Source: Leptodontidium sp. MPI-SDFR-AT-0119
Lineage: Eukaryota; Ascomycota; Leotiomycetes; Helotiales; Leptodontidiaceae
Reading direction: 5' to 3'
Assembly (NCBI GenBank): GCA_020726505.1
Contig: JAHLEZ010000036.1
Location: 124,001 to 188,000 of the forward strand
Length of the DNA: 64,000 nt
Positions 47,601 to 58,052 of this stretch are shown piece after piece. Each line of letters starts with the position of its first letter. The stretch's first letter is position 1. The notes under the pieces are model-generated. The model did not search any database. It saw only the letters and a list, made by a program, of their open reading frames with translations, and was not told the origin of the DNA. A program made the translations under genes and the position numbers.

Positions 47601-50526
47601 TACTTTAAACGCTCTTTTCTTTTACCCTTTCGCTTATTTTACTATTAATAAATATACTTTATACCTGAAGACGTAAATCTTATTTTAATTTAGTTTAAGA
47701 TCTATAGTAAGCTTTGTAATAAGCGCCAGATTATACTATTAAAAGTAGTTACAAAACCACCGATCTAGTGTTTCTAGTAATAACTATTAATTATTTATAC
47801 GCTTAAGGCTCTTATTATATAAGTAAATGTCTCTTAGTACGCATTTAATGGCTAGTTTTGCGGGGAGATTTACTAAGAGCTTTATTTTAATTCCTTTATT
47901 AATTACTTCTTAGCTAGCCCTTTCGGCGCCGCCATTTAACTTATAAGTTAAAGTGAGTGAAAGCTCGAGTTTAATTCCGAGCTTCTTAGCCTAGTTCTTA
48001 TATCTCGTGAACTCGCGGACAATAATAACTACCTTTTCTTAGTCGTGTTTTAGTCTATATATCGAGAGTCTAAACTGCCTACGAACCTAGCGTTTAAAGC
48101 TCTTAATGTATTCGAAGACTATATTATATTCTTTGTTTTAAAGGGTATAACTCACGAGTAGTTTATTATATTTATCTTTAAGTAAAAGGAGCTAGGAGTT
48201 ATTCTTAAATCTAATTAGATAATTAAAGAGATCTTAAGTAACTCTCTAAAATAGTCTAAGTAATTGTCTCTCGATTAGGCGTCTAGAGATTACTTAAAAT
48301 ATATAGGTTAGAGCGTAATACTTATACTTGATTTTCTTTATTACCTTAGTAATCTTAACATTCTTAGTTAAGCTTATTAGCTTTTTTAAGGTATTTAGCC
48401 TTAAATATTTAGAGCGTAAATACTAATATATTTCCGTATTTATTCTTAGTCTCTTATATTCTCGTAATAGTCTATAGAATTTACTAATACTTCGTTTAAG
48501 TATTAGAAACATTATAGTACTTATAATACTAGAAGGGATCTCACGGGAGTTTAACGAATAATTAAAAAGCTTATTAAATTCAAAGAATATAAGGTTTTAC
48601 TTACGAACTAATTGTTATATAATTAAATAGTCTCTTATAAGATCGTTTTCCTCCTTTTAGCGTAAAGTATAGTTTATTTTATAGTACTAAAGCCCGCTAT
48701 TATAAAGACGAGCTTTAGAAATAATATTAATATAAAATCCTTTTATAATAATAACGTCGTAGAGGGTTAGATTAAATAACTCCTTATCCGAGTTCTTAAG
48801 AGACTCTTTTATAACGCGAATTCCGCGTCTTATAATTAAAAGTTAAGAGCTTTATAATATCCTCTAGTTTAGACTTAATAAATAATCTTAACTCTAAGAG
48901 CGAACGATTATTAACTAGATTAGTTGTATTATAGTTGTTAAGAAGAGTACTTGATAATAAGAGGTAGGCTAAGTCTTATATAAAGTAGACACTAAGTTAG
49001 TAATCTTTTATAAGGCTTAGAACAATTATTACTTGTGCTTACGTATTACTCTTCGCCCCTTTGTTTAAAATGTTTTTAAGAAACGTAGACTTACTTTTGC
49101 CCTTATTACCGGCGCTTTTAATGGCGTCCTTAGTAGCTTAAAGTATTAGTTTGTCTAATCTAATCTAGTCTCGTAGTCCCTTTTATTTATTACTAATAAA
49201 GCGCTATTAGATTTACTTTACTATGGCGTCATTTATTAGAGGATTTAGTCTAATATTTCTATCGAAGTCTTTTATATAGACCTTCTTATAAATAGTAAGT
49301 TAAAGTCGAGTACAATTTAAAGGGCTCTATTTATAAGTCTAATTATTTTAGTAAAGGCATAACTTCTTAGGGGATTTCCCTTTTAAAGGTTTACGAGCGT
49401 CTTTATTACCTTCCGACGTCGCTTTATTATTAGACAATTATTCGCTAAAAGTAGCGAAGTGTCTATAACCTTAGGTTTTATAACCTAATAAAAGAGCTTA
49501 GTACTAAGGACTTAATTTATTAGCGTAAAAAAATCGAGCTAACTAATTAATAGTATAAGGAGGGGAAAGACTAAGGGTCTCGTACTCTTGAATTTTCTTA
49601 CTTTAGCGCTTTGCCTATGAGCGATTAAAGTTCTTTATTATAACTAAGAAGTCAATTATATTAATCGTTCCTTTTACGTCTATTACTTTATATAGCTAAG
49701 CTTTCTAAATAAGCTCCTAGTGAAACATAATTTATGTGCGAGGGTTACTTTTTCCTTTAGTCTTAAGGGATTCCTAGTAGTCGTTTCGTGTTTAAGTTTG
49801 AATCGACATTTCCGTTTAATAGAGTACTTCCTTAAGGGAGCGAAGGATTACTTAAATATTTATACGCTTTTCTTGTACTACTCGAGCTACTATAATACTA
49901 AAGAATTACTTAATTATATTCTTCTCGATCTAGTCGTAAAGTTTAAAGTAATTAGAAGCTCGGGACTACTAAATTACACTTTAAAGGACGTGCTCTTTAG
50001 CCTTAACTTCTATTTACTCCCGAAGTGACTTAGGGGTTATAAGGTCAGGCCTTATTAATAACGCTAAGAGCGGTTTAAACATTCTAGAGTTCCCCCTTGT
50101 ATTAGGGGTTAAAAGCGTAAACGTTTAATTACCTCCGCCCTCGGAACCTAGGCTAATAATAGTTATATTACTTACTATAGTGCTCGAGGATCTAAGAGCT
50201 CTCTTAACGTTTCTTAGAATTACTACTTGATTATTTATTGCCTAAGTCTTGAGTTATTCTCTATAAGTATATATAAAGAATTAATAGTCTATATTATTTT
50301 TAGTATTAACTTCCTCCGCGAGCTCTTTAATAATTAGAGGAGTAGCGTTAAAGATTTCGGATAGAGACGTAGTATCTTTTCTATTAAGGTCGACGTATAG
50401 TTAAAGTCTAAGTATATTTACTATAAGCGTAAAGTATATAAACTATATTAACTAATCTTCTAGTTTAACATATAAGATCTTAGACAATAAGAGCCTAATA
50501 GGTTCGTTAATACTTGTGAAAGACAT
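44690..50526 (-). pseudogene. Copia B2 gag-pol, RIP-degraded
   Basis: A minus-strand ATG at 50526 begins Gag (M-S-F-T-S-I-N-E-P-I-R). The linker between integrase and reverse transcriptase is readable at about 46960-47530, with I-R-F-N-K-D-L-F-Y and T-L-I-L-D-D-I-L-V. Reverse transcriptase at 45404-45745 shows F-Y-V-N-D-I-x-V-L-Y-Y, an active site changed from the usual D-D by a single G-to-A change. RNase H ends near 44700. Frequent TAA/TAG codons rule out function. The gene order is that of Copia. Confidence 0.75.
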
Positions 50527-50650
50527 ATTAAATGATTAATATGTAATTATAGAATTAAAGGTAGAAGTTAAATAATCGTAGAACTTATTAACTAAAAGTT
50601 CTTTTACGAATACGCCGTGTAGCTTAAATAAGACAGGTGTAACTTTTAAC

Positions 50651-50844
50651 TGACGTGTAAAAGACGAGTATTAACTTAGGGGTTTAAAAGATTCTACGAT
50701 TAGATAAGGTTTTAGAAAGTGTGTTTAAAGATTGATTAAATTAAGCGTTGTCTTCGTAAAGAGAGAAGCTAGAGACTAAGTTTATATACCTAGAGTGCTT
50801 ACGCAAGTATGCACTAGACCAAAGAACTACGCTAGTGCGCGACA
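50651..50844 (-). repeat. 5' LTR of Copia B2
   Basis: This 194-bp repeat ends GCGCGACA and is followed by the AAAAT duplication. On the minus strand the sequence just inside is GTTAAAAGTTACACC. It differs from the TAGTAGCAATTC primer site of the young Copia element, so the two families use different primers. Confidence 0.9.
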
Positions 50845-50849
50845 AAAAT

Positions 50850-52270
50850 CGTATAATATAATAATCTGTTTTTTATAATACTTTTTATTAAATTTAGTAC
50901 TTATTACTCCTTTACCTTTATACTTAAACTTTATTAAAATATTAAATTTAAACGTTTTAATTCTTATTTCTTTTTTATTATTAAGATTTTTAAGCTTATT
51001 TATTTCTTTTAATCGTGCTTTATAATAAGTTACTTTTTATTTTTATCGCTAAATCGGTATTCTTATATTATTAATATATAAGAAAATATAAAAGACGAGA
51101 TACTTATTATTTTTTATTTAGTTTTAATTAAATAATATTTATTAAGTTAAAACTTATAATTAACGAGAAGAGAATTTAAAAATATTTTAAGAAATAAATA
51201 TTTTATTCAATTATAAATGATTACTTAACGTTTTAAGCTTTTTTTATTATTACGTAAATAATATATATTCTTATATATATAAGTTATTATCGCGATAATT
51301 ATTATTCTTAGTTTAAAGACTTTTATAAACGTCGTTTTTTATTATTTTATAATTTAGTTTTATAATTAAGTTATTATTCTTGTAATTTATATATTTATAA
51401 AGTTTTACTTAAGAAAAAATTATATAATTCTTATATAATTATATAAAAGGTTAAAATAATATAAGAAAATATTTTTAAATACTTAATAACTTAAGAGCTA
51501 ATAAAATAATATAAGAATAATAATTATTAATATATATATATAACTTTATATTTATTATTTTAATTAATTACTTTATATAAAATTATATATAATAACGTAA
51601 GTTTTATAAAGATTATTAAGGCTTAAACAAATATTATATATTAGAAAAATCTTAAATAAACTTATAAAATATATTAAAGGATAAAAAGTAATTTTAATCT
51701 ATATTATTACTTATAATAGACTTATAATTTTATAATTTAAATGCTTATAATATTATATAATATTAGATTAATTATAATTAATAAATTAAACAAATTAAAT
51801 AAAAGGGTTTTATACTTAATAACTATGTAATAAGCAAGAATTTATTAATTTTATTTATATAAATATTCTTATATTAGTTTAATATATAATACTTTATATA
51901 TTTTGTCTTTAAAACTTACGTAATAGCTTAATTTTAATATATAAATATAAGAAATACGATATTATAACTATTTAAAGTATATAAAAAATACTATAACTAT
52001 TATAATATTATAAATTTATCTTCGCAAGTAAGCTAACATAAGATGATTTTATAATGTTATTTAATTTTATTAATATGATTTTATTAAATTCCTTATTGAT
52101 TTAAGAAAACACATTATTTACGTTAAAAACTCGTAATTTTTATTACTTAAATCTTTAATACCTTTATAAAAGATTATCCGATTCTAGAAATAATTTTATA
52201 TTTAAGCTTATATAATATTGCTTTGTAAGAATATAAAAATGTTATTACAAATTTTATATTAGTATTAATA
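50850..52270. other. Extremely AT-rich DNA, no gene seen
   Basis: The composition is close to pure A/T, with many TATA and TTATT runs. No frame or domain survives. It resembles the block at 32109-33180 and is probably ancient RIP-saturated repeat DNA. Confidence 0.6.
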
Positions 52271-52272
52271 AA

Positions 52273-52358
52273 TACCCCTAAAAGTATGGGCGCGGACATC
52301 TTTGCTTGCCGCGGACACTTTGCTTTCCCCTACTATCGAACGAGCGATGATAGGGGTA
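52273..52358. repeat. Short GC-rich block with nested direct and inverted repeats
   Basis: The block is bounded by TACCCCTA (52273-52280) and TAGGGGTA (52351-52358). It contains two adjacent 18-19-bp direct repeats of CGCGGACAnCTTTGCTT type (52291-52309 and 52310-52327). An imperfect inverted pair, CCCCTACTATCG and CGATGATAGGGG, follows. It looks like the terminal region of a DNA transposon left in AT-rich DNA. Confidence 0.6.
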
Positions 52359-52381
52359 GTCATCACCCACTATAACTTTTT

Positions 52382-52648
52382 AGGAAGATTATAAAGGGAA
52401 TTAATGAAAAATATTACGAATTAAAAAAGGCAAATATAAGTATTAGAGAGCTAAAAGAGCGATTAGAGCAGTTAAAGCCAAAGAAATGAAGAAAAGTGTA
52501 AACTAGTTCAAATTTTAAGTTTGTGATAACACGTGCTATTCGAGAGGCTCAAATCGCAACTAGAGATCGTCAAATTATACTTATAGAATCAGAATTAGAA
52601 GGAGATTTAGATTCTATAGTTTCATATATAGAAGTTAAGGCAATATAG
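52382..52648 (+). pseudogene. Pogo/Fot-like transposase C-terminal relic
   Basis: The frame ends at TAG 52646-52648 and is interrupted by TGA and TAA near its middle. It reads E-L-K-E-R-L-E-Q-L-K-P-K-K, then F-K-F-V, then R-A-I-R-E-A-Q-I-A-T-R-D-R-Q-I, then S-E-L-E-G-D-L-D-S. A coiled-coil segment followed by a basic K-P-K-K patch, an F-V / I-R-x-A-Q-I motif and an acidic tail is the usual C-terminus of fungal Fot1/pogo-type DDE transposases. The catalytic core is missing. Confidence 0.65.
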
Positions 52649-52841
52649 AGTTATTAAGTCTTGAATAAGAAGTACTAGAATTAAGCGAGGTAAGCGAAAG
52701 GTAAGGGTGGGCGAAAGGGTGGGGTGGGACGTTAAGACCACACTTCCTATCCGCGATATATCTTCCTTCATTCTTCCACCATCCTCGATATAGCAAATGC
52801 TGACAAGAAGGGGAGCAGAAAAGGATACCTATATAAGTACT

Positions 52842-53120
52842 ATGCAATTCACGAAGCTTAACAAAGACCGCATAGTCTACATCAGCGGAGCATTGAATAT
52901 CCCTCCTCTGGACAAGAACGAGTACGACAGCTGGAGCGAGTGGAAGCGAGATTTGGAGGCGGAGGGCGAGGAAGTCATTACGCCGGGGATGTTGGAGAAG
53001 GAGATTGAGGAACTTGTCAAGGCTGCTTTGGTCAGTACGGCTATGGAGGGAAATTTGATTGATCTTGATCCAAGGGAGGTGAAGATAACTGTTTGCGGCA
53101 TAAGGAGGGTGGAGGGTTGA
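52842..53120 (+). CDS. Small protein of unknown function (92 aa)
   Basis: The frame starts at ATG 52842 (M-Q-F-T-K-L-N-K-D-R-I-V-Y-I-S-G) and ends at TGA 53120. An in-frame ATG at 52797 would add 15 residues; I prefer the later one because upstream codons look non-coding. The composition is that of a soluble acidic protein with a predicted helical segment (M-L-E-K-E-I-E-E-L-V-K-A-A). Codon use is normal, so the gene-containing island begins here, about 150 bases after the transposase relic. No family is recognised. It may be a remnant of a longer gene. Confidence 0.5.
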   Translation: MQFTKLNKDRIVYISGALNIPPLDKNEYDSWSEWKRDLEAEGEEVITPGMLEKEIEELVKAALVSTAMEGNLIDLDPREVKITVCGIRRVEG

Positions 53121-53383
53121 GGGATGGTTGACCGTGGAGATCTGGTTTTACGCTGGCACTTTAAGATGAGTTGGACCTTGTTCCGTTATGTTCCAAAGCC
53201 TTAGTACCGTAAACCGCAAGCATGGCCGATGGGATGAGAGAAGAGAAGAAAGAGGATTTGGTACAAATCACATGACAATATCACCTCCATTCAGTTTCCC
53301 TACCCACCTCACATCTTCCTCTCAAGCATCGCCACGCCCTCTACATCCCCCCAACCCCACTTCTCTCTCACCCTAACTCCAAG

Positions 53384-53998
53384 TCATTCATTAACCTTCC
53401 TAACCTCCTCAAGCATCTCCTCCGTCCATCCCGCCTTCCTCAATATCTTCGCCAACACCCCCGTCTTCCCCCTCACGTAGTCATCTATACCCAACCCTTC
53501 TCCCCCATCCTCAATCTCGTCCACAAGCCTCATCTTACACTCAGCGTACTCATTCCTCAACTCCGCGTCCTGGAGCAAAATATTCTTCACGTCCCTGTGA
53601 TTCTTGAGACTTAGGCAGCCTTCAAGGCACACATACGTATTCTCCCTGAACTCCCTCAGTCTCGAAACTTCCGAGGGAGAGGGTCCAGGAGGAGATCCAA
53701 CGACTTCCTCAATTCCATACCCAGGGCCCCGAAACGCAATTCTTTCTGGCACGCCTTGATCACCCATATCCGTATATCCCGCAGCGACCAAAGCAGCGCG
53801 CGTTGCGGCCATGAAGGAAGCTGGTACGACGATATCGATATCGATGACTGGTTTTGCCAGGAGACCTGGGATGGATGTACTGCCTACGTGTTCTATTGAG
53901 ACGATTGGGATACCGTGTAGAGTTTGATGGAGTGATGATTTAGCAGCATTGAATTGAAGAGCCCAGGAGGGGTTGTGAGGGGTGAGGAGGATTTTCAT
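53384..53998 (-). CDS. GrpB/UPF0157 family protein (204 aa)
   Basis: The frame is single and intact, with ATG at 53998. The N-terminus (P-H-N-P-S-W-A-L-Q-F) and the core H-V-G-S-T-S-I-P-G-L (about 37-46), then K-P-V-I-D-I-D-I-V-V (49-58) match the GrpB/UPF0157 family. That family has a nucleotidyltransferase-like fold, in which the G-S-T-S loop and the paired Asp residues (53, 55) form the nucleotide and metal site. The H-R-D-x-x-N-I-L-L motif of the family is at about 133-141. The biological substrate is unknown. Length fits the family. It is divergent from the hydrolase gene at 54826. Confidence 0.9.
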   Translation of the reverse strand: MKILLTPHNPSWALQFNAAKSSLHQTLHGIPIVSIEHVGSTSIPGLLAKPVIDIDIVVPASFMAATRAALVAAGYTDMGDQGVPERIAFRGPGYGIEEVVGSPPGPSPSEVSRLREFRENTYVCLEGCLSLKNHRDVKNILLQDAELRNEYAECKMRLVDEIEDGGEGLGIDDYVRGKTGVLAKILRKAGWTEEMLEEVRKVNE

Positions 53999-54825
53999 TT
54001 TTGTGGGCGAGGGTTGGGTGGACGGTGTGAAGGGTGAAATGAGTGAAGGGAGGTGAGTTGTGGAAAGATGTTGAGATGTTGAGATTTTGAGACTTAGTAC
54101 TCTTGGTTTTATGTTGTGTGTTGTGATAAGGACTTGTATCTAGATGAACGCATGCAGGTGAGTCTGAGTCAGTCGGCGTGTCCTGTAAGGTTAAGCGAAG
54201 TCTGATGAATGAGTGGCTCGCCCCTGTCCATACATAGCTTGCCAAGAAAAGCCGAGTTTATTCTGCATATGTGTTTCCCCCCCCCCCCCTCTTTTCTCCC
54301 CTTCCTTTACGTACTCCACATCCGCATTTCGTATTCCCTTCTCCATGAATCTTTCCCCCTCCATCTGACCACAACTAAGACCTTCACCACAACGTACTGC
54401 CCTCCTACCAAGCCAGCTACCCTTAATACTCTACTAAAATCATGTACGGTACCGTACTGCTTCCAATGAAAGCAGGGGAAATAACCCGACGAAGCACAGC
54501 CGGAAAGAAAAGAGATTAGTAAATGAGAGGAAAACGATCGCGAGCTGAGACGCTACCCCTGTATCTTGGTCAGGTTTTGGCATTCGTGTACATGAGAGAG
54601 TAGAATTAATGCTTAATGTTATCGAGCACGATCCGAAATGCCCTGACTGGAAGCGATTCCAGGCTGACTCCCCTGTAAATAAGCACTAACCGGATTGGCG
54701 GGTCTGCCGACAGAGTTTCCCCGCTAGTCACTTCATATCAAATCAAGCCGCATCTCCAACTTTCAAGAACATCAACTTCATATCAACCTCACTCCCTCTC
54801 TTCATCAAACCTACATTAGGATCAA
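53999..54825. promoter_or_regulatory. Shared intergenic region between divergent genes
   Basis: An 827-base interval separates the start codons of the GrpB-like and hydrolase genes, so both promoters should lie here. It contains a C run of 13 (54277-54289) within a long pyrimidine-rich tract. A second C/T-rich leader (54728-54820) lies just before the hydrolase ATG, as is common in fungal 5' untranslated regions. Confidence 0.55.
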
Positions 54826-55956
54826 ATGCCACGCCTCATAACCAAGCCTTACAAGACCCTCCCAAATGGGACACCAATTCTCGCCGACATCTATACTGCC
54901 TGCGACTTCGATATAGGTCCCCGCGACAACAACCCTATTGTCCTCTTTTTCCACGCCGGCGGTCTGACAGCCTTCAATCGCAAATTCCTTTACCCATCTC
55001 TGGTACAGGCAATCCTAAAACGCGAATGGACCCTCGTGAGCGTAGATTATAGGCTTCTGCCGCAAGCCAGCCCTGAGGACCTGTGGGACGATGTCAAGGA
55101 TGCATATCGCTTTGTCGTCGATGACTTGCCGGGTGTCTTGGACATGAGTAGTGCCAGCCGAGGCAAGGAGGCGAGTAAGAAGATTAGGAGGGTTGTGGTT
55201 GCTGGGGCTAGTGCGGGTATGTTTTTCTCTTCGTTGGATGGGGACGAATCACGTGAAGATGGTATCTTTACTCTCTTGGGCAGGAAGACATGGTTAACGG
55301 TAATAGGAACTTACCTTGCTTTCCTCGCTGCGAGATATTTTGATCAGCTCTCACCACCTCCGGTTGCGATCATGACGTATTACGGAATCCCATCGTTTAA
55401 TCATGCATTCTTCAAGTCCAATACCATTATTTATGGAGATGAGAAGATGCCCAAAGAGAAGTTTGCAGCTCTGTTCGATGATACTAATGTTTCTACTGGG
55501 TATACAGCTCCGAGCCAACGATTCGATGTAGCATGCCTGAATGCAGATCTGTCTCCCAATACTTTGTATGTGAAACCGAAAGCGGGGGAAGTGGACGAAG
55601 AGCCCAGTGACGAATTTCCACGACCTGATTTGTATGACTATTATCTCCAAGAAAATACCTACCCAGAATTATTCAAGGAGCTAGAAGGCAAACTTGATTT
55701 CGGCAGTGAAGGAAGGGACTGGAAAAAGTTCCCGAAATGTGTGTTATTACATGGTACGAAAGACGTGGATGGACCACTTGAGTTGAGTCAGGCATTCGTG
55801 GACGAGGTCGGGGATAAGAATGCGAGACTTGTAAGTGTGGAAGGGGCGGGACATATGCTTGATGATAGGAAGTGGCTGGATGACGAGGGTGTTGAGATGA
55901 ACGGTATCAAGGAGGCGTGGGCGTTGGTTGATCGTGCTCTGGATGGGAGCTGGTGA
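54826..55956 (+). CDS. Alpha/beta hydrolase fold-3-like esterase/lipase
   Basis: The whole frame (376 codons) is open. I infer an intron at 55217-55306 (GTATGT...GTTAACGG...ATAG, 90 bp); removing it gives 346 residues and restores G-A-S-A-G-T-Y-L-A-F. The H-A-G-G oxyanion-type motif is at 43-46 and the nucleophile elbow G-A-S-A-G has Ser129. The acid is likely the Asp in H-G-T-K-D (about 283 after splicing) and the base the His in G-A-G-H (about 313). This is the layout of hormone-sensitive-lipase-like hydrolases that cleave ester bonds of small substrates. No signal peptide is seen, so it is probably intracellular. The specific substrate cannot be told. Confidence 0.85.
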   Translation: MPRLITKPYKTLPNGTPILADIYTACDFDIGPRDNNPIVLFFHAGGLTAFNRKFLYPSLVQAILKREWTLVSVDYRLLPQASPEDLWDDVKDAYRFVVDDLPGVLDMSSASRGKEASKKIRRVVVAGASAGMFFSSLDGDESREDGIFTLLGRKTWLTVIGTYLAFLAARYFDQLSPPPVAIMTYYGIPSFNHAFFKSNTIIYGDEKMPKEKFAALFDDTNVSTGYTAPSQRFDVACLNADLSPNTLYVKPKAGEVDEEPSDEFPRPDLYDYYLQENTYPELFKELEGKLDFGSEGRDWKKFPKCVLLHGTKDVDGPLELSQAFVDEVGDKNARLVSVEGAGHMLDDRKWLDDEGVEMNGIKEAWALVDRALDGSW

Positions 55957-58052
55957 GGTGAGGGAGTGATCTGAATGTGTCACGGCAACAAAAGTATCCT
56001 CGCCTACGGGATACTTCAGCGTTGACTTTATGGATCACGAACTCTTTCGCAGGTCGTTTGCGGGGGATGACACTACAGGAATGTGCCAAGGAACAAATCT
56101 TCTATCGGTGTCCGAGGCTTGGATCTTAAGCGGTAAATCCTCGTCATATTTCTCACTAAGCTTCTAAAAGTCTTCTATGATGATCCCTGGTGTAATCCAG
56201 AAAGTTATACTGGCGCTAGTTGGCAGCAATTCTAAAGTTGGTGGAACCAAGCTCAGAGATCGCTCCGTCAGGGTGACGTTCTCTGAACTCCTAAAAGTAG
56301 GAATATCTCGCCGCGGAAGCTCGGATAACTTGTTTGAACTCCTTTCCGAACCAGCATCGCAAACAACGATGAAATGTGATACGTTTCCAGTGCTTAGTTC
56401 TATGATGGGGAGGCTCTGATTGATTGATTATGTCATACACGGATCCAGCAGTCCGCAGGACTGCTAACGTCCGTCCCTGCGTAGCGAGAAACAGTTGGAG
56501 ATCAGAAGAAGAAGTAATAGCAGCATGCTTGATTATAAAAGCTGGCTATTTGGGTGTTCTTATATAGACAATAGACTGCAGCTGCCTAGTAGGTAGCCAC
56601 ATGTGATCTGGGATCCAACAGAAACCCACCGTGCCGAGAAAAATGATAGGTTCGACTTAAAGCAACTCAAACTCTGTAAGACCTCTCTTCTTTTGTGGTG
56701 CACATCCATTAATAACATCTGTAGCAACTATGCAGTTTGCAAGTTTTGGTCGGTCCATCAGCCTCCGGAACCAACGGACCAGTTCTCAGCAGCAATGCCA
56801 TGACCAATTCGGCAGGCGCGGGTCTAGCTGCAATCGGCTTCTTCATCGCTTATTTCCTCTAAGTTTTGAGGCAAGCACCGCCATTAATGCTTTCCTTTGA
56901 TTTCACTTCAGCGATAGCGCACCTGGCGTTCTGTCTTGCATCCATCAATTAATTACATGGCAACCATACCTTCGGCACGACGAACACGACTGACGACGCG
57001 TACGTACGTTTGCGCACCTTCAATTCTAAGATTGCATTGCATTTTTTTGCGTCGGACTCGTGTGGAGGGAAGGCGCCTATGGCTTTTTAATGTACGAGTA
57101 ACACTTCCGCGATACAACGCGATGACATGGGGTGGAGTGGATGGCCCCTGGCGTTTTCTGTACCTGTACCGGCCTTGGGCTTGCGGTGCGTGGTTACTGG
57201 GGTGGCTAGATGCTCTCGCATTACTTTAGAAAGAACAGTAATTATAATACAGAAGCCCTCAAAACAAGTTCTTTTTTGTGTGAGATGTGATTCTGATGGA
57301 CTTCACCTCGAACCCAAATCAAGTCCTATCGGCTCGTCCGCTTGCTAAATTTCTAGCAAGGCTGGGGAAACGGTACCTGAATGTCTATTTCGATTACGGC
57401 CAATATCGCGTCGTTTTCTCTCCGCCCGATGCCGCCGCAAGACTTACCGTCGTGACCGTGATTCCATCCGGTCGCAAGTCACGACTGCTCACTCGATGTG
57501 TGAGCCATATATTGCGACCGGGTTTGTCATACGAGAACACGATGTCATCCTTGCAGCCAAGGCAGAGAGAGAGTATTCGCTTCAAGGCTATGGTCACATT
57601 TAGCGGTTATTTTAGGAAGAGAACCAGACATCCGGATAGGAAGACTTTCAATTGCAATATTGGGAGATCTTTTTCTCGCTTGAGCGGAGAATTCACGGTG
57701 TGGCTTACCCTTCGCGACTTGACTAATCGAATGACAAATCTGCGCCACACGATCTCCAGCCATCCTAATCCGGTCTAGTCTAAATATGGACAGCGGGTCA
57801 CGTGTGATCCACGTGACCATATTCACTGTGACCAATATCCCAACAGTCTATTTTGTATGTTCCCAACCGCCTGAGGCTTTAATGAATCTGAGTGAGGCAT
57901 TTTTGCGAAAGAAAGTGACTTGATTAGACCCAGCCGGAGAGTTATTCTCTGTTTGAAAGGGCTGGAATTGAAGGTGCGAAACGGAATGATTAATTAGGTA
58001 ATTATCCGACATGAATTATGCGCGCAGCAGGTCCTACAGACTAAATAATCTT
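55957..58052. other. 2.1 kb without a convincing gene
   Basis: Open frames on both strands overlap heavily and show no motifs. Notable small features are an inverted repeat at 56447-56465 (AGCAGTCC and GGACTGCT) and the CACGTG palindrome at 57796-57818. From 57250 to 57780 GC content is coding-like, but no domain is recognisable. An unspliced or non-coding transcript is possible. Confidence 0.45.
57796..57818. promoter_or_regulatory. Paired CACGTG sites in a perfect palindrome
   Basis: GGTCACGTG and its exact complement CACGTGACC are separated by five bases (TGATC). CACGTG is the core bound by basic helix-loop-helix factors such as the Cbf1, Pho4 and SREBP types. Two copies in 9-bp inverted arms are unlikely to arise by chance. 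The site lies 235 bases beyond the stop codon of the CorA-like gene and no promoter can be assigned to it. Confidence 0.5.

Larger units (their letters stand above)
42200..50844 (-). mobile_element. Copia element B2, full-length sister of B1
   Basis: The 194-bp LTRs at 42200-42393 and 50651-50844 are flanked by AAAAT (42195-42199 and 50845-50849). The interior aligns with 4522-4672 plus 23031-31321 of B1, except for B1's two insertions and one deletion. At 8645 bp it is long for Copia because it carries an extra plus-strand module of about 2 kb between RNase H and the 3' LTR. Gag-pol reads on the minus strand. Both LTRs and the interior are RIP-mutated. B2 shows some C/G bases where B1 has T/A, and the reverse, so each copy was mutated on its own. 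Confidence 0.93.

Noticed and set aside
49720..50028. A 102-codon plus-strand open frame in Copia B2, with a shorter relative at 30275-30463
   Set aside because: It lies antisense to the Gag region of the element. RIP lowers the number of G/C-containing stops on this strand, so such frames arise by chance. No motif and no intron-like boundaries support it.
57287..57778. 163-codon plus-strand frame
   Set aside because: An overlapping minus-strand frame is equally long over part of it. The protein is Arg-rich without motifs and the start is not supported.
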